This document shows, piece after piece, positions 18,380 through 29,600 of a stretch of 51,837 bases of DNA. The notes under the pieces were generated by a model that did no database searches, was not told where the DNA came from, and was given only the letters and a program-made list of their open reading frames with translations. The DNA lies in NCBI GenBank assembly GCA_964412555.1, contig CAYPPG010000056.1, forward strand, positions 1-51,837. Reading direction: 5' to 3'. Both the position numbers and the translations under genes were made by a program. The stretch comes from CAYPPG01 sp964412555. Lineage in GTDB: Bacteria > Hinthialibacterota > Hinthialibacteria > Hinthialibacterales > Hinthialibacteraceae. Positions within the stretch are counted from its first letter, which is position 1. Each line of letters begins with the position of its first letter.

Positions 18380-19180
18380 ATGAAATCGAGTGGTGTTTTA
18401 GCAATGTGCCTGGCGCTTATCGTCGGATCGTACGCCATCTGGAATTACGCCGAAGTACGGTCCACCGTCGAAAGCTTACAAAAAGAATGGCGGGTTCGCA
18501 ATTGGGATCAGCGAATCAAAGACAAAATCAGCGAATTGGAACGGAAAGTCGAAGCTCAAGAAGAAGCCGTCATTTCCTTCAAAGTCAAAAACCGCGACGT
18601 GCTACGCAAATTGGAAAACGAGAAGGAAACCTTCAACAAATACGATGATGTCATTCGCGGCCTCGTCGATCAGATGAACAAAACCAAGAATGATCCCAAC
18701 ATCGAAAAGTTCGAATACTTGGGCAAAACTTACACAGTCGAAGCGGCGCAAAACACGTTCGATCAATGGACCGCCGAGCTGCTTCCGATCAAGAATCGCA
18801 TCGATTTCCTGAACAAACAGAAAGAAATGTTCGAGAAATCGATCGAACGAATCAACGACTCCATCACCAAGATGCAAGTCAGCATTCAAGACCTGAAACA
18901 GCGCGCCCTCGAACTGGCTACCATCCGGGATACGTTGGAAGCCCAAGAATTCGCCAAAGAATTGGTTGTGGACGCGGTCGGCATGGATGACACCGGCGTC
19001 AAAGAATTGCTGCAGGAAATGCAGAGCTACATCGACGAAATCGAGATCCGTATGCAATCCGATCTCGAACAACCAACCGCTTCTACACTTGATGACGCCC
19101 TGAAATACAAAGAAAATGTGGAAACGGACAGCGAACTCGATAAACTCCGCCAACAATACCTAGGCGGCACCAAGTTATAA
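18380..19180 (+). CDS. Membrane-anchored coiled-coil protein, unknown function
   Basis: This 266-residue protein has an N-terminal membrane segment (GVLAMCLALIVGSYAIW, about 4-20). Almost continuous heptad-rich helix follows to about residue 240, with many Glu/Lys and few Gly or Pro. The start at 18380 is chosen over an ATG seven codons upstream because AAAGGAG lies eight bases before it. The N-terminal anchor and long helices suggest an envelope scaffold or periplasmic spacer protein. It is the first gene of a plus-strand cluster with a small membrane protein, a SUMF1 lipoprotein and an ECF sigma factor. I do not recognise the family. Confidence 0.75.
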   Translation: MKSSGVLAMCLALIVGSYAIWNYAEVRSTVESLQKEWRVRNWDQRIKDKISELERKVEAQEEAVISFKVKNRDVLRKLENEKETFNKYDDVIRGLVDQMNKTKNDPNIEKFEYLGKTYTVEAAQNTFDQWTAELLPIKNRIDFLNKQKEMFEKSIERINDSITKMQVSIQDLKQRALELATIRDTLEAQEFAKELVVDAVGMDDTGVKELLQEMQSYIDEIEIRMQSDLEQPTASTLDDALKYKENVETDSELDKLRQQYLGGTKL

Positions 19181-19194
19181 AAAAAGGGAGGGTA

Positions 19195-19224
19195 GCAAGG
19201 GCAAGACGATAGGTCTGCCCTTGC
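19195..19224 (+). terminator. Intercistronic hairpin after the coiled-coil gene
   Basis: A perfect 9-bp inverted repeat GCAAGGGCA/TGCCCTTGC has a 12-base loop, directly after the stop codon. No T-run follows, so it may be an attenuator or mRNA-stability hairpin rather than a full terminator. Confidence 0.45.
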
Positions 19225-19263
19225 CTAAATCCTACTGGTGTAATTTGTATCAAGAGGTGAACC

Positions 19264-19611
19264 GTGAATACCTTCGGCAAGAACTACGGCACATACTGCC
19301 AACAGCTTCGCACAGCATCCGGCGAAGCGGCCGGTACTCTCCTCCGGCAAAAGGATCGTGATAATCCGGCCTGGATGCAGCAACTCTGCCACAGGCCGGA
19401 ACAAACATCCTGGTTCTCATTTCCGTCATTCACAATGGAGGATTTGGTAAATGGAGTCTGCATCGCCGTGCTTGCCTGCCTATTGATCACCGCAAATTCG
19501 ACGAAGCTGACACTCAGCGCGGTGAAAACGGTATTCACACAAGAGCAACCGGCAGATAGTATCTCAATGGCGCTGTTTGAATGGAATGGAGAAAACCACG
19601 ATGATCACTAA
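19264..19611 (+). CDS. Small single-pass membrane protein, unknown
   Basis: This 115-residue protein starts at GTG with AGAGGTGA just upstream. The N-terminal 60 residues are polar. One hydrophobic segment (VCIAVLACLLITA, about 65-80) is followed by a short polar tail. It overlaps the next lipoprotein gene by 11 bases. Position and shape would fit a regulator such as an anti-sigma partner for the downstream ECF factor, but no zinc-binding or other anti-sigma motif is visible. Coding status is moderately supported by the ribosome site, the operon position and the overlap. Confidence 0.5.
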   Translation: MNTFGKNYGTYCQQLRTASGEAAGTLLRQKDRDNPAWMQQLCHRPEQTSWFSFPSFTMEDLVNGVCIAVLACLLITANSTKLTLSAVKTVFTQEQPADSISMALFEWNGENHDDH

Positions 19612-20959
19612 TCAATTGCAGAAAAATCTGGTTTTCTCCTTCATCCTGCCGTTGTTGATTGTTGGCTGTAAACAAGCGGCGGATGTATCGATTGTGGCTG
19701 AATGGACACCGACCATCGTGCCGATCCCCAAACCGACTCCGTCTGCAATGAATCAAATTCATTTTTACCTGGCGGATATCAACGACGCGATCCAAACCAC
19801 CAATCGGCAACTTGAACGATTGCGAGAAAACGAACGCATCATCCCCACTAAAATCGACAAAATCCAAGCGCTATTGGTGGAAGATTTGAACAAGCTGAAC
19901 AATTTCCAATCGGATGAATCCGAAGAAAAAATTCAGTTCCATGTTCTCAAGCAAATCTGCATCGGTTTGGGTCTGCAATACGACTGGTTTACCAACAAGA
20001 AGAAGCAAAATCAGGTGCTGATCGAAAACACGATGGACAAGATGTTGGCCTGTGAAGATATCCGCGACTACCTCGATATCACCATCCAAAATATGAAGGG
20101 TACGCCGACGGAAGAACACGACCAATTCTTCGGGATGATCAAAACCACCATCGATGAGGTGAAAAAAATCACGGAGACCAATGAAGAATTCTTGACCGAA
20201 TTCCAAAAAGGGCCTCGCTCCGATGTCGACAGCGCCGCCACCGAGCAGTATTTTGAAGACTTGATCAAACGTTTCGGCAACATGCCGGCGGCGGCCCCGA
20301 CTCCACCTCCCGTATTGACGGTACAACTCGATCTGCCACCAGAAGCAAAACCGTTTGAAATGATCTTCGTCCCGCCTTCCATCACAACGGAAGAAAAAAC
20401 AAAGGATGAGATCACGAAGGGATTTTATCTGGGTAAATATGAAGTGACCCAAGCACACTGGCAGGCCGTCATGGGCAGTAATCCATCCCATCGCCGGGAT
20501 CATCCCGACCTACCAGTCGATCAAGTGTCTTGGAACGATTGCCAGAAGTTTCTGGAAATATTGAGCACCCGGGAACAAGTAAAATTTCGGCTTCCGACAG
20601 AAAACGAATGGTTATACGCGTTTGAATGGAAACGAAATGATTCGGATTCCACTAGGATGGATTCCGTGATCGATGAGGTTGCCTGGTATCGAAACAATGC
20701 CGATGGACGCCCACATGAAGTCGGGCTGAAACATCCCCATCCCGGCGGTTTCTTCGATCTGGAAGGCAACGTCTTCGAATGGTGCCGCGATCCGATTCCA
20801 AATTGCTTCCACGATACTACATCTCCGTTTCCCCATCGGATTATCCGAGGAGGCAGCTGGGATAGCGGTTTGAATTCCGATAATATTCATGCAAAGGATA
20901 GTATGATGGAAACCTATCGTACAATCAGCGTCGGATTTCGCGTACTGAAAGAATTATGA
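19601..20959 (+). CDS. Lipoprotein with coiled-coil N-half and C-terminal SUMF1/FGE-fold domain
   Basis: This 452-residue protein begins with a lipoprotein signal (lipobox LIVGC near residue 22). A helical region (about 55-230) and a Pro-rich link (AAAPTPPPVL) follow. The C-terminal SUMF1-like domain (about 265-450) has YLGKYEVTQAHWQAVMG, VSWNDCQKFL, FRLPTENEWLYAFEW and DLEGNVFEWCRD. The end reads IIRGGSWDSGLNSDNIHA, without the catalytic cysteines of true FGE. Upstream in-frame ATGs exist, but GGAG nine bases before 19601 and the lipobox spacing favour this start. It lies 43 bases before an ECF sigma gene. Probable outer- or inner-membrane-tethered binding protein, perhaps a sensor. Confidence 0.82.
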   Translation: MITNQLQKNLVFSFILPLLIVGCKQAADVSIVAEWTPTIVPIPKPTPSAMNQIHFYLADINDAIQTTNRQLERLRENERIIPTKIDKIQALLVEDLNKLNNFQSDESEEKIQFHVLKQICIGLGLQYDWFTNKKKQNQVLIENTMDKMLACEDIRDYLDITIQNMKGTPTEEHDQFFGMIKTTIDEVKKITETNEEFLTEFQKGPRSDVDSAATEQYFEDLIKRFGNMPAAAPTPPPVLTVQLDLPPEAKPFEMIFVPPSITTEEKTKDEITKGFYLGKYEVTQAHWQAVMGSNPSHRRDHPDLPVDQVSWNDCQKFLEILSTREQVKFRLPTENEWLYAFEWKRNDSDSTRMDSVIDEVAWYRNNADGRPHEVGLKHPHPGGFFDLEGNVFEWCRDPIPNCFHDTTSPFPHRIIRGGSWDSGLNSDNIHAKDSMMETYRTISVGFRVLKEL

Positions 20960-21002
20960 TTTCGATAGATCAATTCACGATATACACCATGATGGATACT
21001 CG

Positions 21003-21587
21003 ATGAATGAAAATTATACGAATGAAACGGAAGAACATCTATGGCATCGGTACACTCATAACAACGACCACAACGCGTTCGCCAACTTGGTCGCTTCGCA
21101 TTGCGAACCTGTCCTGGCTTATTTGATCCGCATGCTTCGCGATCCGGACGATGCTTTCGATCTTCTTCAAGAAACGCTGCGGCGTTTCGCATTCAATTAC
21201 GATCCGGCGAAGGCCTCTCCGAAAACATTTTTGTTTCGGATTGCCGTAAACCTGGCCCGGTCTCATTACAAAAAGAAAACTCGGAGACAAGAAATCTCTC
21301 TGAATGATTTGTGCGAAAAAGGATTCGATATCCCCGATTGGAATCAGCAATCGGATGAAAAAATGAAAACAGCTTTGCTGGACGACGCTCTCAGCCGCCT
21401 GAAAGCAAACGATCGAGAAGCAATCGATTTAAAAGATATCCAAGGTTTTTCCTACAAATCCGCGGCACAAATTTTGAACTGCTCGGAAAAACGGTTTGAA
21501 AAACGCTTGGCGAAAGCGAGAAAACGATTGCAAACGATTCTTACCGAGAATCCGAAATACGAATCGCTTCTCGAAGGGATCTTTTGA
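21003..21587 (+). CDS. ECF-family RNA polymerase sigma factor
   Basis: This 194-residue protein has sigma-70 region 2 (HNAFANLVASHCEPVLAYL, then DAFDLLQETL, about 22-85) and region 4 (LSRLKANDREAIDLKDIQGFSYKSAAQIL, about 130-180). It lacks regions 1 and 3, as extracytoplasmic-function sigma factors do. No canonical zinc anti-sigma gene is adjacent. The flanking coiled-coil membrane proteins and the SUMF1 lipoprotein are candidate partners or targets by position only. Confidence 0.88.
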   Translation: MNENYTNETEEHLWHRYTHNNDHNAFANLVASHCEPVLAYLIRMLRDPDDAFDLLQETLRRFAFNYDPAKASPKTFLFRIAVNLARSHYKKKTRRQEISLNDLCEKGFDIPDWNQQSDEKMKTALLDDALSRLKANDREAIDLKDIQGFSYKSAAQILNCSEKRFEKRLAKARKRLQTILTENPKYESLLEGIF

Positions 21588-21655
21588 TCCTACAAAAAGA
21601 ATAATCCAGGATCTTATGGTTTTGGCGAAAGACACAAGAATTGGGGTTTGATAAC

Positions 21656-22375
21656 ATGGCAATGTCCGGTTTTATGGTAGGTATCCTATTCAAAATCATG
21701 CAGTTTGCTCTGCTCATTCTCGTTCTGTATTTTTTGATTTCTCTTTTGAGTAAAAGACCAAGACGAGCGAGAGAACATTCGGGATACGCCGGTTCTCCTT
21801 CCGAAAGCGGCCTCAAATGGGTTGGAGTCGGCTGCGGCGGCTGCCTTGGCGTATTCCTGCTGTTGCTTCTCATTGGGTTCAGTCCCATCTTTTTCTTTCA
21901 TTTTTACGACGAAATCACCATGCCCGACATCGACCGCCAGATTCGGGAAATCGAGCAGCAACAGCACGCCATCGAGCATCGGATCGAAGAGGAACTCCCC
22001 GATTTCGTTCGATTGCTCTATACGCAGGTTCGTGAAATCAAAGAGGAACTCAAGGAAACGGACGATCCGGCCCGACAACAATATTTAATGGAAGAACTGG
22101 ATGAAATCGCCCGCATCTTCCTCGTCTTGGACAAGGAAGAGGACGAGTTTCACGATCTCCTCTCGGAACTCTCCTCCAACAAACGAAGCCTCGTCCGTCT
22201 GCGGGAATCCGAAAAAATCTTCGGTCCCGAATACGAGGAATACATGGAGCAATCTCGCGAAGCCATGATCAAATCGAGAGCGAAACTCAATATCAAACTG
22301 AACGAAGAACTCGGCAATACCACAACGCTTTCCGAAGCGGAAGTCCAGCAAAAAATCGAGGAATTGCTGAAATAA
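21656..22375 (+). CDS. Membrane protein with C-terminal coiled coil, paralogue A
   Basis: This 239-residue protein has two hydrophobic segments (about 5-30 and 57-85, the second rich in Gly and Leu). A charged helical C-terminal half (about 95-239) follows. That half matches the protein encoded at 22534: shared stretches include EELPDF-x-LLY, LMEELDEIAR, SEKIFGPEY and AMIKSRAKLNIKL. The ATG at 21656 is preferred to an upstream TTG, though its ribosome site (GGGG) is weak. Function unknown; tandem paralogues with differing membrane parts suggest duplication and divergence. Confidence 0.78.
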   Translation: MAMSGFMVGILFKIMQFALLILVLYFLISLLSKRPRRAREHSGYAGSPSESGLKWVGVGCGGCLGVFLLLLLIGFSPIFFFHFYDEITMPDIDRQIREIEQQQHAIEHRIEEELPDFVRLLYTQVREIKEELKETDDPARQQYLMEELDEIARIFLVLDKEEDEFHDLLSELSSNKRSLVRLRESEKIFGPEYEEYMEQSREAMIKSRAKLNIKLNEELGNTTTLSEAEVQQKIEELLK

Positions 22376-22413
22376 ATTCAAGAATTTCCCTTAATATATA
22401 GGTAGGGATAAAC

Positions 22414-22494
22414 GTAACACCGCTGTCTCGGCGGTCAAATGTAACGACGCCGTCTCAGCGGCCTAAAGTATCGCCGCCATCTTGGCGGCACTTA
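22414..22494 (+). repeat. Three tandem 27-base repeats, each a small hairpin
   Basis: Three adjacent 27-base units begin GTAACACCGC, GTAACGACGC and GTATCGCCGC. Each contains a short GC-rich inverted repeat: GCCG-TCTCA-CGGC style in units 1 and 2, and GCCGCC-ATCTT-GGCGGC in unit 3. They lie between the two coiled-coil paralogue genes. No spacers, so not a CRISPR array. Confidence 0.85.
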
Positions 22495-22533
22495 TGGAAT
22501 GAAAAATCCCAAAAAGGATGGTAAGACAAAATC

Positions 22534-23358
22534 ATGATCGAAGTATTCTGGGTCTTATATCCGTTTATCATAGTCAACTTATTGATGAAATCGCTCAACT
22601 CATACAAATGTTCCAAAGAGAGCAACGACCTCTATCAATGCATCATGATCAGCGTGATCGGCGCAATGATTCTCTATTTCATCGTCCCGTTTCACCTGAT
22701 CCATTTTAACCGTGTCATATTCTCCATCTTTTTTGTGATCGGTATCTTTACCCTTCTCCCTCAAAAACGCGGATCGATGGTGCCGTTCGCCCTCTTTCTC
22801 ATCACCTTCTCGATCCTTTTCATGGGATCCAACACTGAATTCAAACACAAATGGGTGAGTGCCAAAGACCATATCCACACTTTCGTGGAACAAACCCGCA
22901 TGCCGGAAGAAGAGAAACAACTATCACTCATTCACGATCAGAAAAATATGATCGAACGGCGCTTGGAACGGGAAATCCCCGATTTCACAAAATTACTCTA
23001 CAAACAAGCGAATGAAATAAAAGACGAATTACGCAAAAGCCCTTCCCCCTCGTCGCGAGTTCTCTTGATGGATGAACTCGACGAAATCGCCCGCACCTTA
23101 CTGGTATTAGAAAAAGACGAAGAAGATTACCGCGATCTTCTTTTCGAGCTCGCGTCGAATGAGAGAACCTTGGTCCGCCTGAAAGAATCCGAAAAACTCT
23201 TCGGCCCGGAATACGACAAATTCCTCGAAGAATCGCGCAACGCCATGATCAAAGCGAAAGCAAAACTCAACATCAAACTCGACAACGCCCTCGGCAACAC
23301 CACCCTCCTGCAAGAACTCGAAGTCAAACAAAAAATCGAGCAACTGTTAAACGAGTAA
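22534..23358 (+). CDS. Membrane protein with C-terminal coiled coil, paralogue B
   Basis: This 274-residue protein has three to four hydrophobic segments in its first 105 residues. A charged helical half follows (about 115-274) that is homologous to the product of the preceding gene: EREIPDFTKLLY, LLMDELDEIAR, LKESEKLFGPEYDKF and AKAKLNIKLDNALGNTT. The membrane halves of the two proteins do not look alike. The pair is the last element of the plus-strand cluster and converges with the 8-kb gene, with about 277 bases between them. Family not recognised. Confidence 0.78.
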   Translation: MIEVFWVLYPFIIVNLLMKSLNSYKCSKESNDLYQCIMISVIGAMILYFIVPFHLIHFNRVIFSIFFVIGIFTLLPQKRGSMVPFALFLITFSILFMGSNTEFKHKWVSAKDHIHTFVEQTRMPEEEKQLSLIHDQKNMIERRLEREIPDFTKLLYKQANEIKDELRKSPSPSSRVLLMDELDEIARTLLVLEKDEEDYRDLLFELASNERTLVRLKESEKLFGPEYDKFLEESRNAMIKAKAKLNIKLDNALGNTTLLQELEVKQKIEQLLNE

Positions 23359-23362
23359 AACC

Positions 23363-23412
23363 GGGAGCGCCTTCTGGGAGCGCCCACTGGGAGCGCGGCC
23401 ATCCTTGGCCGC
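23363..23412 (+). repeat. GGGAGCGC tandem units ending in a dispersed-repeat hairpin
   Basis: Three GGGAGCGC blocks recur with a 13-base period. The last runs into the hairpin GCGGCC-ATCCTT-GGCCGC (23395-23412). The last block plus hairpin matches the dispersed element seen at 23451 and 36274. Confidence 0.75.
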
Positions 23413-23450
23413 ATCTTCCAACGCACCAAGTTCCTTCATCGCACCACCGT

Positions 23451-23475
23451 GCGGGCAGGATGCCCGCGCTCCGAC
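23451..23475 (-). repeat. Dispersed palindromic repeat copy, inverted
   Basis: On the minus strand it reads GTCGGAGCGC followed by GGGCATCCTGCCCGC. The copy at 36274-36298 has the same 25-base layout with compensating changes in the stem. The remaining gap 23476-23635 holds no gene I can support. Confidence 0.75.
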
Positions 23476-23635
23476 CAATACTACGGGCAACAAATACAGC
23501 GTCCGCACGGCACCGGATCGCCAATGCAAGCGCATGGGCTGGCATCATTCCCGCCATGCGCAAACAAAACGTAGTCGCCCAAACAGAATGCTTGGAAGAA
23601 CAAAACGTCGGGCGTCCAACAAAATCAATCAAGAA

Positions 23636-26600
23636 CTACTCGATAGTCGATTGAATCGCCTTCCGCTCGATGCCGTCATTCCCGAAATTCGCCTTCAAAT
23701 AATCTTCCCCGCTCAGGATGAAGTTTTTGAGAACTATCCGGTCGCTGACGCCGATGTTGTTCCAGTTGTATTCCCGCTTTTCCCGTTTGGCTTTCATGGC
23801 TTCGTTCACCTCTTCCCGTAGGTTATAGCGGTCCCATAAACCGATTCCGACATTGGGTTCGAGGTGAATGAACTGCCAATCGACAATTTCCCCTTCGAAG
23901 CGGCCTTCTTCATCTTGAAGAATCGGTTTGGAACCAATTCGGTTACCTTCTTCGTCGAAGAACGGTTCGATATCGACCAATCGGCCCGGACGCTTGAAGA
24001 TAGGAGAGATAAGGTAATCTGACATCAAGTAATTGGCCCAGCCGTATGATACACCGCGCAAATCTTCACCGATGGTTCTGCCTTTGGCTTTTTCCCATTC
24101 GGCACCGTGTTTCTTCACGTATTCATTCATGGCGTTCATGACTTTCGGCCCTTCGGCGTGCAATCCTTCGAGAATTTGTTTGCGGTATTTTTCTTGGATG
24201 AATTCAGGGAGCAATTGCTCCAAGGTCCCGCCGCGTCCGACGTTTGTGGCGACCTGCAAACTGATCAAGGAAATAGGAAATGCGGTGTCATATTTCTTCT
24301 TCGGATGCGATGAAGAAGCCACAATGCGGGCAGAACCATAAATCTGGGATTTCGGATACGAATCCCGATTGACAGGGGTGTTCCATTCCAGAACCTGCCG
24401 GTCGACAAAACGCTGCATCAAGGATTCACTCGCCCACACTTCCGGTGTAGTGAGTAGGGCTGTCTGAATGACAACACTTTGTGAACGAGAGACATCATAA
24501 ATAAAGTCAACAGCGTTTTCCAATTCTTCTTCGTTGATCCGGGCACGTTCATCCTGCAGATCGAAGACTTTCAAGTTCCGAGCGCCCGATTCCGCAGCTC
24601 CCTTGATCAGAACGATGGCATGCTGCTTGGCAAATTCGCGCAAGCCAAGATATCCCTTATCTTTCATCCCTTCAGAAATACATTCGCGTATTTTTTCCGG
24701 TGTCAATCCCTGATTCCATTCATACAACCAATCGATCTCTGGTGGCAGCTGCACACCGGATTCTTTTGTGAATATTTTCGGATACAACGACTTATCATAG
24801 GTCAGGTCAGTATAGATGGAGGATTGAATCGTCGCGGGAATTCCTTCCTCTTCGGTATACCCTTCAATATAGATTGGTAATCCATGGAATGGAATCAGGC
24901 TGCCCGCAACGATAGGAGCCTGTTTGTCTTTCTTCGTGAAACGGGCGGCAATTCGGATTCCTTTCGGAGTCAACGCTCCCTCCGCTTTCGCTTTTTGCAG
25001 TTTCTTGTTGAGTTCCGATTTATTCAAACCTTTCGATTTCTTCAGCGCTTCAACATATTCTTTTTCACTGATATAAAAGTGGCCGTCCGTCAAAAGAATG
25101 ACTTTCTTTTGCGCTCCTTCGACCTCGGCGAAATCGTTGTAGCGGGTAATGACAATATTCGCTCCGGAATGCTTTTCTGCTTGCAGCTCTTTGTTAATCG
25201 TTGGACCTTCCCGTAGGGCACGGGAAACATGCGTCCGGCCGACGGGGAAAAGAATCCCCAAATTGACCCGTTTGTCCGCTTCGATAATATCCGGATCGAA
25301 TTCTTCGAACACTTCCGGCAACGGAAAACCGTCGGTTTTGATAAAAGCGATTTCGCGCAATTGATTGTAGGCGCGCCACCGGCGCTCCACTTCGCTGGGG
25401 GCATTGGCTCCGATCGCCACGACTTTCTTGTTTTCAGTGAAATTACCAAGCAGCGCATCCTGATCCGCCTTTGCCCAATCCTTCATTTCGGTTCGCTCGA
25501 TCATCGCGGTTCGCAAGTATTCATACAGCCATGCATGACGTTCGACCGCCATTTCGTATTTCTCATCCGTAGGAATATTACGGAAGCCGATTCCGCGTGA
25601 ATAGGCCCAGGGCCAATATTCGTACCAGTGATCGTTAATGGTTTCCGCAAAGAAATCAGTGATGTTTTTCCAGAACATGGATACATCGACATCCTCAGGA
25701 AGAGCCAAGACGAACTCGAGCGTTTGCGCCAAGGCAAACGTTATGTAAAAGAATTCGATCGCTTTGGCGATATCGTTCAATTTGTCAAGATCATCTTGTG
25801 CCGCTTCCGCCAAACGGGCGATAGCCCCAATGTCTTCATATCCACCGGCAAGTTTTTTCAAATCTTCGAAAATGATCTCCCGGCCGGTGAAGACCGTAGA
25901 AAGGTCTTCCAGGATTTGCCGTTTGAGCGAACGTTCATCGGCATTGGATTCCGGCATGAGATCGACGAACAGCCGATGGAATATGGAACGGGTGTGACCG
26001 ATCAGACAACCGAAGGTTCGGTTCACGTTGGATTGTAAATCACGCCGTTTTGAATCGTCAGTGTTGTATTGATAAATCTTGTCTAGATTCCGTTTGATTT
26101 CGCTTAGGCAGTTCATGGAGTTCTTCCAGCCTTCGGCGAATGCCGGAATCTGGTCTTCTTTGAACGTTTCCCGGAAACCGTCTTCCCGGTCATTGAAAGC
26201 CCGTGCCCGTTCGGCGCGCACTTTCAAGGCTTTTCGGCGTTCCAACGCTTCACGGGCGGCAATTTCAACCGCTTTGCTGGAGGATTCGACCAGCATTTGT
26301 TGAGCGAACCGCTGCGTTTCCGGCACGAATTCCGGCCGGATCAAGTGAGTATATGCGTCTTCCTGCTCATTCTTTGTGAACGCTTTGACGTCGACGGATT
26401 CCCCTTTTCCGGCGATTTTAGTAATCGCCTTTACGTTGCGTTCCCAAATATCTCTTTTCTCTTGAATCGTGCCTTCCGGCTCGCCGTTGACGGCAAAGAT
26501 ACCGCCGATTCCGGCAACCCATGTGAAGAAATCCATATCTTGCAACGGCAAACCGGCGCTGATTTTCGCCAACGCTTGGCTGATATAGTAATCACGTTTC

Positions 26601-29600
26601 TTCCATTTTTTGTATCGCTTCATCTTCTCTTCTTCACGGAGCGCTTTGCCGGCTTCGTCGGTGGCAGTGATTTCTTCCCGCATAGAGCGATACAGTGCAA
26701 GCGCTTCTTCGGCAGCGGTTTCCTTTTGTTTGTCGCTTGAGGCTTCCGTCACTTCAGCGACGGCATTGAATAGTTTTTCTGCTCGAGACCGTCTCTTTTG
26801 CATATCTTCCCGAATCCGTTCGATATTGCTTTTTCCAAGTCCAATAGCGCGATACACACCTTGGCGTCCGATTTTTTCGCAGGCGGCGAAGAAGAGCATG
26901 ATATCGAGATAGGTCATCGCCCGCCGTGCCCGTCCGGCCGCTCCGTCGGTTATCGCCAAACTGCTGTTCGGGTTGCCGTTACGCATCAAGGCAATGAGTC
27001 TCGGCATATCGTCAAGCAGTTCAAGTAGTTCAGGGAAAGGAATTCCGGTGTTGAGTACATCGATCCCCTGCACGTCTTTTTCGTAATCACGGCCAGGACC
27101 GCGCATTTGCAACACAAGCGCGTGAATCTGTCCGCCGACTTTTTCGATCAGTTCATCCTGCTCTTCTTTCGGCAGTTGTTTGATGCCGGCCCATTCACGC
27201 AGATGGCCGCCATGCACGGTTGCGTTAGCGCGAATCTGATCTTCTGTGAGACCATAATCGCCTAATATCACTTGAACTTGATTTCCGATTTCATCCAGCT
27301 TCGTATCGCTGACATAGAAGAGCATATCCTGCGTCGAGGACATCGTAACAGAAGTCATGATCAAATCGCCCGGGGATTTATGGGGCGGGAAAGCTTCCTT
27401 GAGACGATTGATTGTTTCTTTATCATCCCGGGAGACGAGCATGGTTTGCATGATTTGATTGACCGCCCGTTTACCGACTGGATGTTCCGTATCCGGATCG
27501 AATCCGTGCGTCATGATATACGCAAGGTTCTGGCCTTCTTCATCGAGCGAATAGGTTAAATGTTCACCGGTCTGGGCGAGAATTTCAAACAAGCGCATAC
27601 CGGTGGAATACCGCACGTCCTGTACCGGTTTGTATTCAGCCGTCAAAGCGACAACGGCGTTGTCTTCACTCGGGGAACTCGCATTTTGCGCGTGTGCTTC
27701 CCGGATCGCATCGTAAATCATCCATGCTTTGTAGAATACCATAAAGCGGTTGACTTGTTCCGCCCGAATGATCATTTTTTCCACTCCCCATTGAGCGGCT
27801 AAATTGGCGAGGAGTTTGGAGCCATCGGCGGTTTCATGCCACGGCTGTCCAAGGTTCTCGACGGCGCGAGCGATTTTGTTGATATGGAAGACAAGGATAT
27901 CTTCCTTCAAATCAAAGAATTTATTTAACTGTTTGTAGGTAAGGAGTTTTTTCGCCGCCCATTTTTGCCAATCGAAATGGCATTCGAAATCGTTCTGATG
28001 CAAGAGCACTTCTTTCGCCAAATCCATAACCGCTTTATGGAATCGTTCGGGGATTCCGATTTGGCGCAGTTTCACTTCATTTTTCAAGGAAAGAACAAAG
28101 GCCAGAAATAGACCGTCTTTGGGGACGCAGTATCCGCCGTAGCCTTCGCCTGCAGGTGGGATCATCCGGTCTTCCCGCAAGTTCATCTGATCCGCCATAT
28201 CTTCGACATCGCCTTCGAGAACCGCCATGCACAGCAGAGCCAAGGCGTTGGAACCGGCAAAATGAGTGACGCAAAGAGCGTTTTCAGAGGTTTTCTGGAT
28301 TTCGGCGTAAGCCAAAGCCGGCCGTTCTTCGACACCGCCTTCGTTGATTAAACTATAAAACTCAAATCCTGCCTGGGCTGCCCAGCGGTCTGCACCGCCG
28401 ACCCACTGGCTCCACTTCACGACAGAATCTCTCTCCCGTTCTCCCAAATTGACCCGGCTGGGTGTATAAAGTAGGTTATACCGTTTGTTGCCGCCGGTCG
28501 CCTGGTAATAATTGAGTGGCTCCTGAGTTTGGTCGTGAATTTTCTTTTCCGCGATAATCTGTTTTCGTGCGGTCGATTTGGCCAGCATCGTATGGACGCG
28601 AATATAATTTTCTAACTGCGCCTGTAGTTTTCGTTCGGGATATTCTTTGATCAGTTTCTCCAAAACACGGCTGCGGGCTTCAAAGCGAATCAGCGCGTCG
28701 AGTTCTTCCGTATAGTCGGTTTCCGATTCGATAACTTTCTTTTGCACTTGATACAGACTGAGTTTGGATTTTTCTTCTTGAATTTGCATAACTCGCCGTT
28801 CGAAGGCTTTCCCGTTGTTTTCCGCCACTTTCGGAACGGCAATTTTCATGAGTTCCGTTTTGTGTTTCGTTAAATAGTCGTCCACGGCTTTAGGATCGCT
28901 GGCATTGTCATACTTGGGTTTTCCCTTTCCTTCCAGTTCCGACTGTTCGATCAGAACCGCCAATTTCGCCGCTTCCTGCATGACCGGTTTAAAGGAAGTC
29001 AAGACCGTCATAACCGCCGCCGGTTCCGGCAGGCGCTGCTGCGCCATGACTTCATCGACGACGACACCCATCCCGAATTCATCGATGACTTTCTTCCCAA
29101 CACTAAGGATTCGAGTCCGGAACTGGTTCATTCGTTCCTTGACTTTATCTTCAAGACCGTGATTGCGGATTACGTTGAATAACGCGATCTCTTCCTCGAT
29201 CCAAGTCTGAACATATCCTTCCGTCATCCCGGCGGACTCGGTCGTCAGAATATGGAGACTGGGAACTTTGCGTGTCGGACGGTCAACATAGGGCATAAGG
29301 CGCTGCATTTCCGCCGCCATTTTTTTATTTCCCTTTTCAACTTCCGATTGGGCAGCAGAAGCAATCGTCTTGGCGGTCTTCTTTCGAAGTACATCGTTTA
29401 GCGACGCCCCTTCTTTTGTTTCCAAAAATTCGGGCAAGGCTCGTTCCACCGCATCGATTCGGCTGATATCTTTTAACTCGATGAGTCTGCCCACTTCATC
29501 GATGCAACGCCGATAGGCATCGGCTACCAACACACCAAGTGCGGCAATTCCTTCATGGATATCGGATTGATCGGCCAGGACTTCCCATGCCGCATCGTCG

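Noticed and set aside
22414..22494. CRISPR array
   Set aside because: Units are directly tandem with no spacers and differ from each other; no cas genes.
28089..28140. UDP-glucose dehydrogenase identity for the giant protein
   Set aside because: Only the GGxCxPKD-like motif matches; no NAD-binding Rossmann fold or family length.
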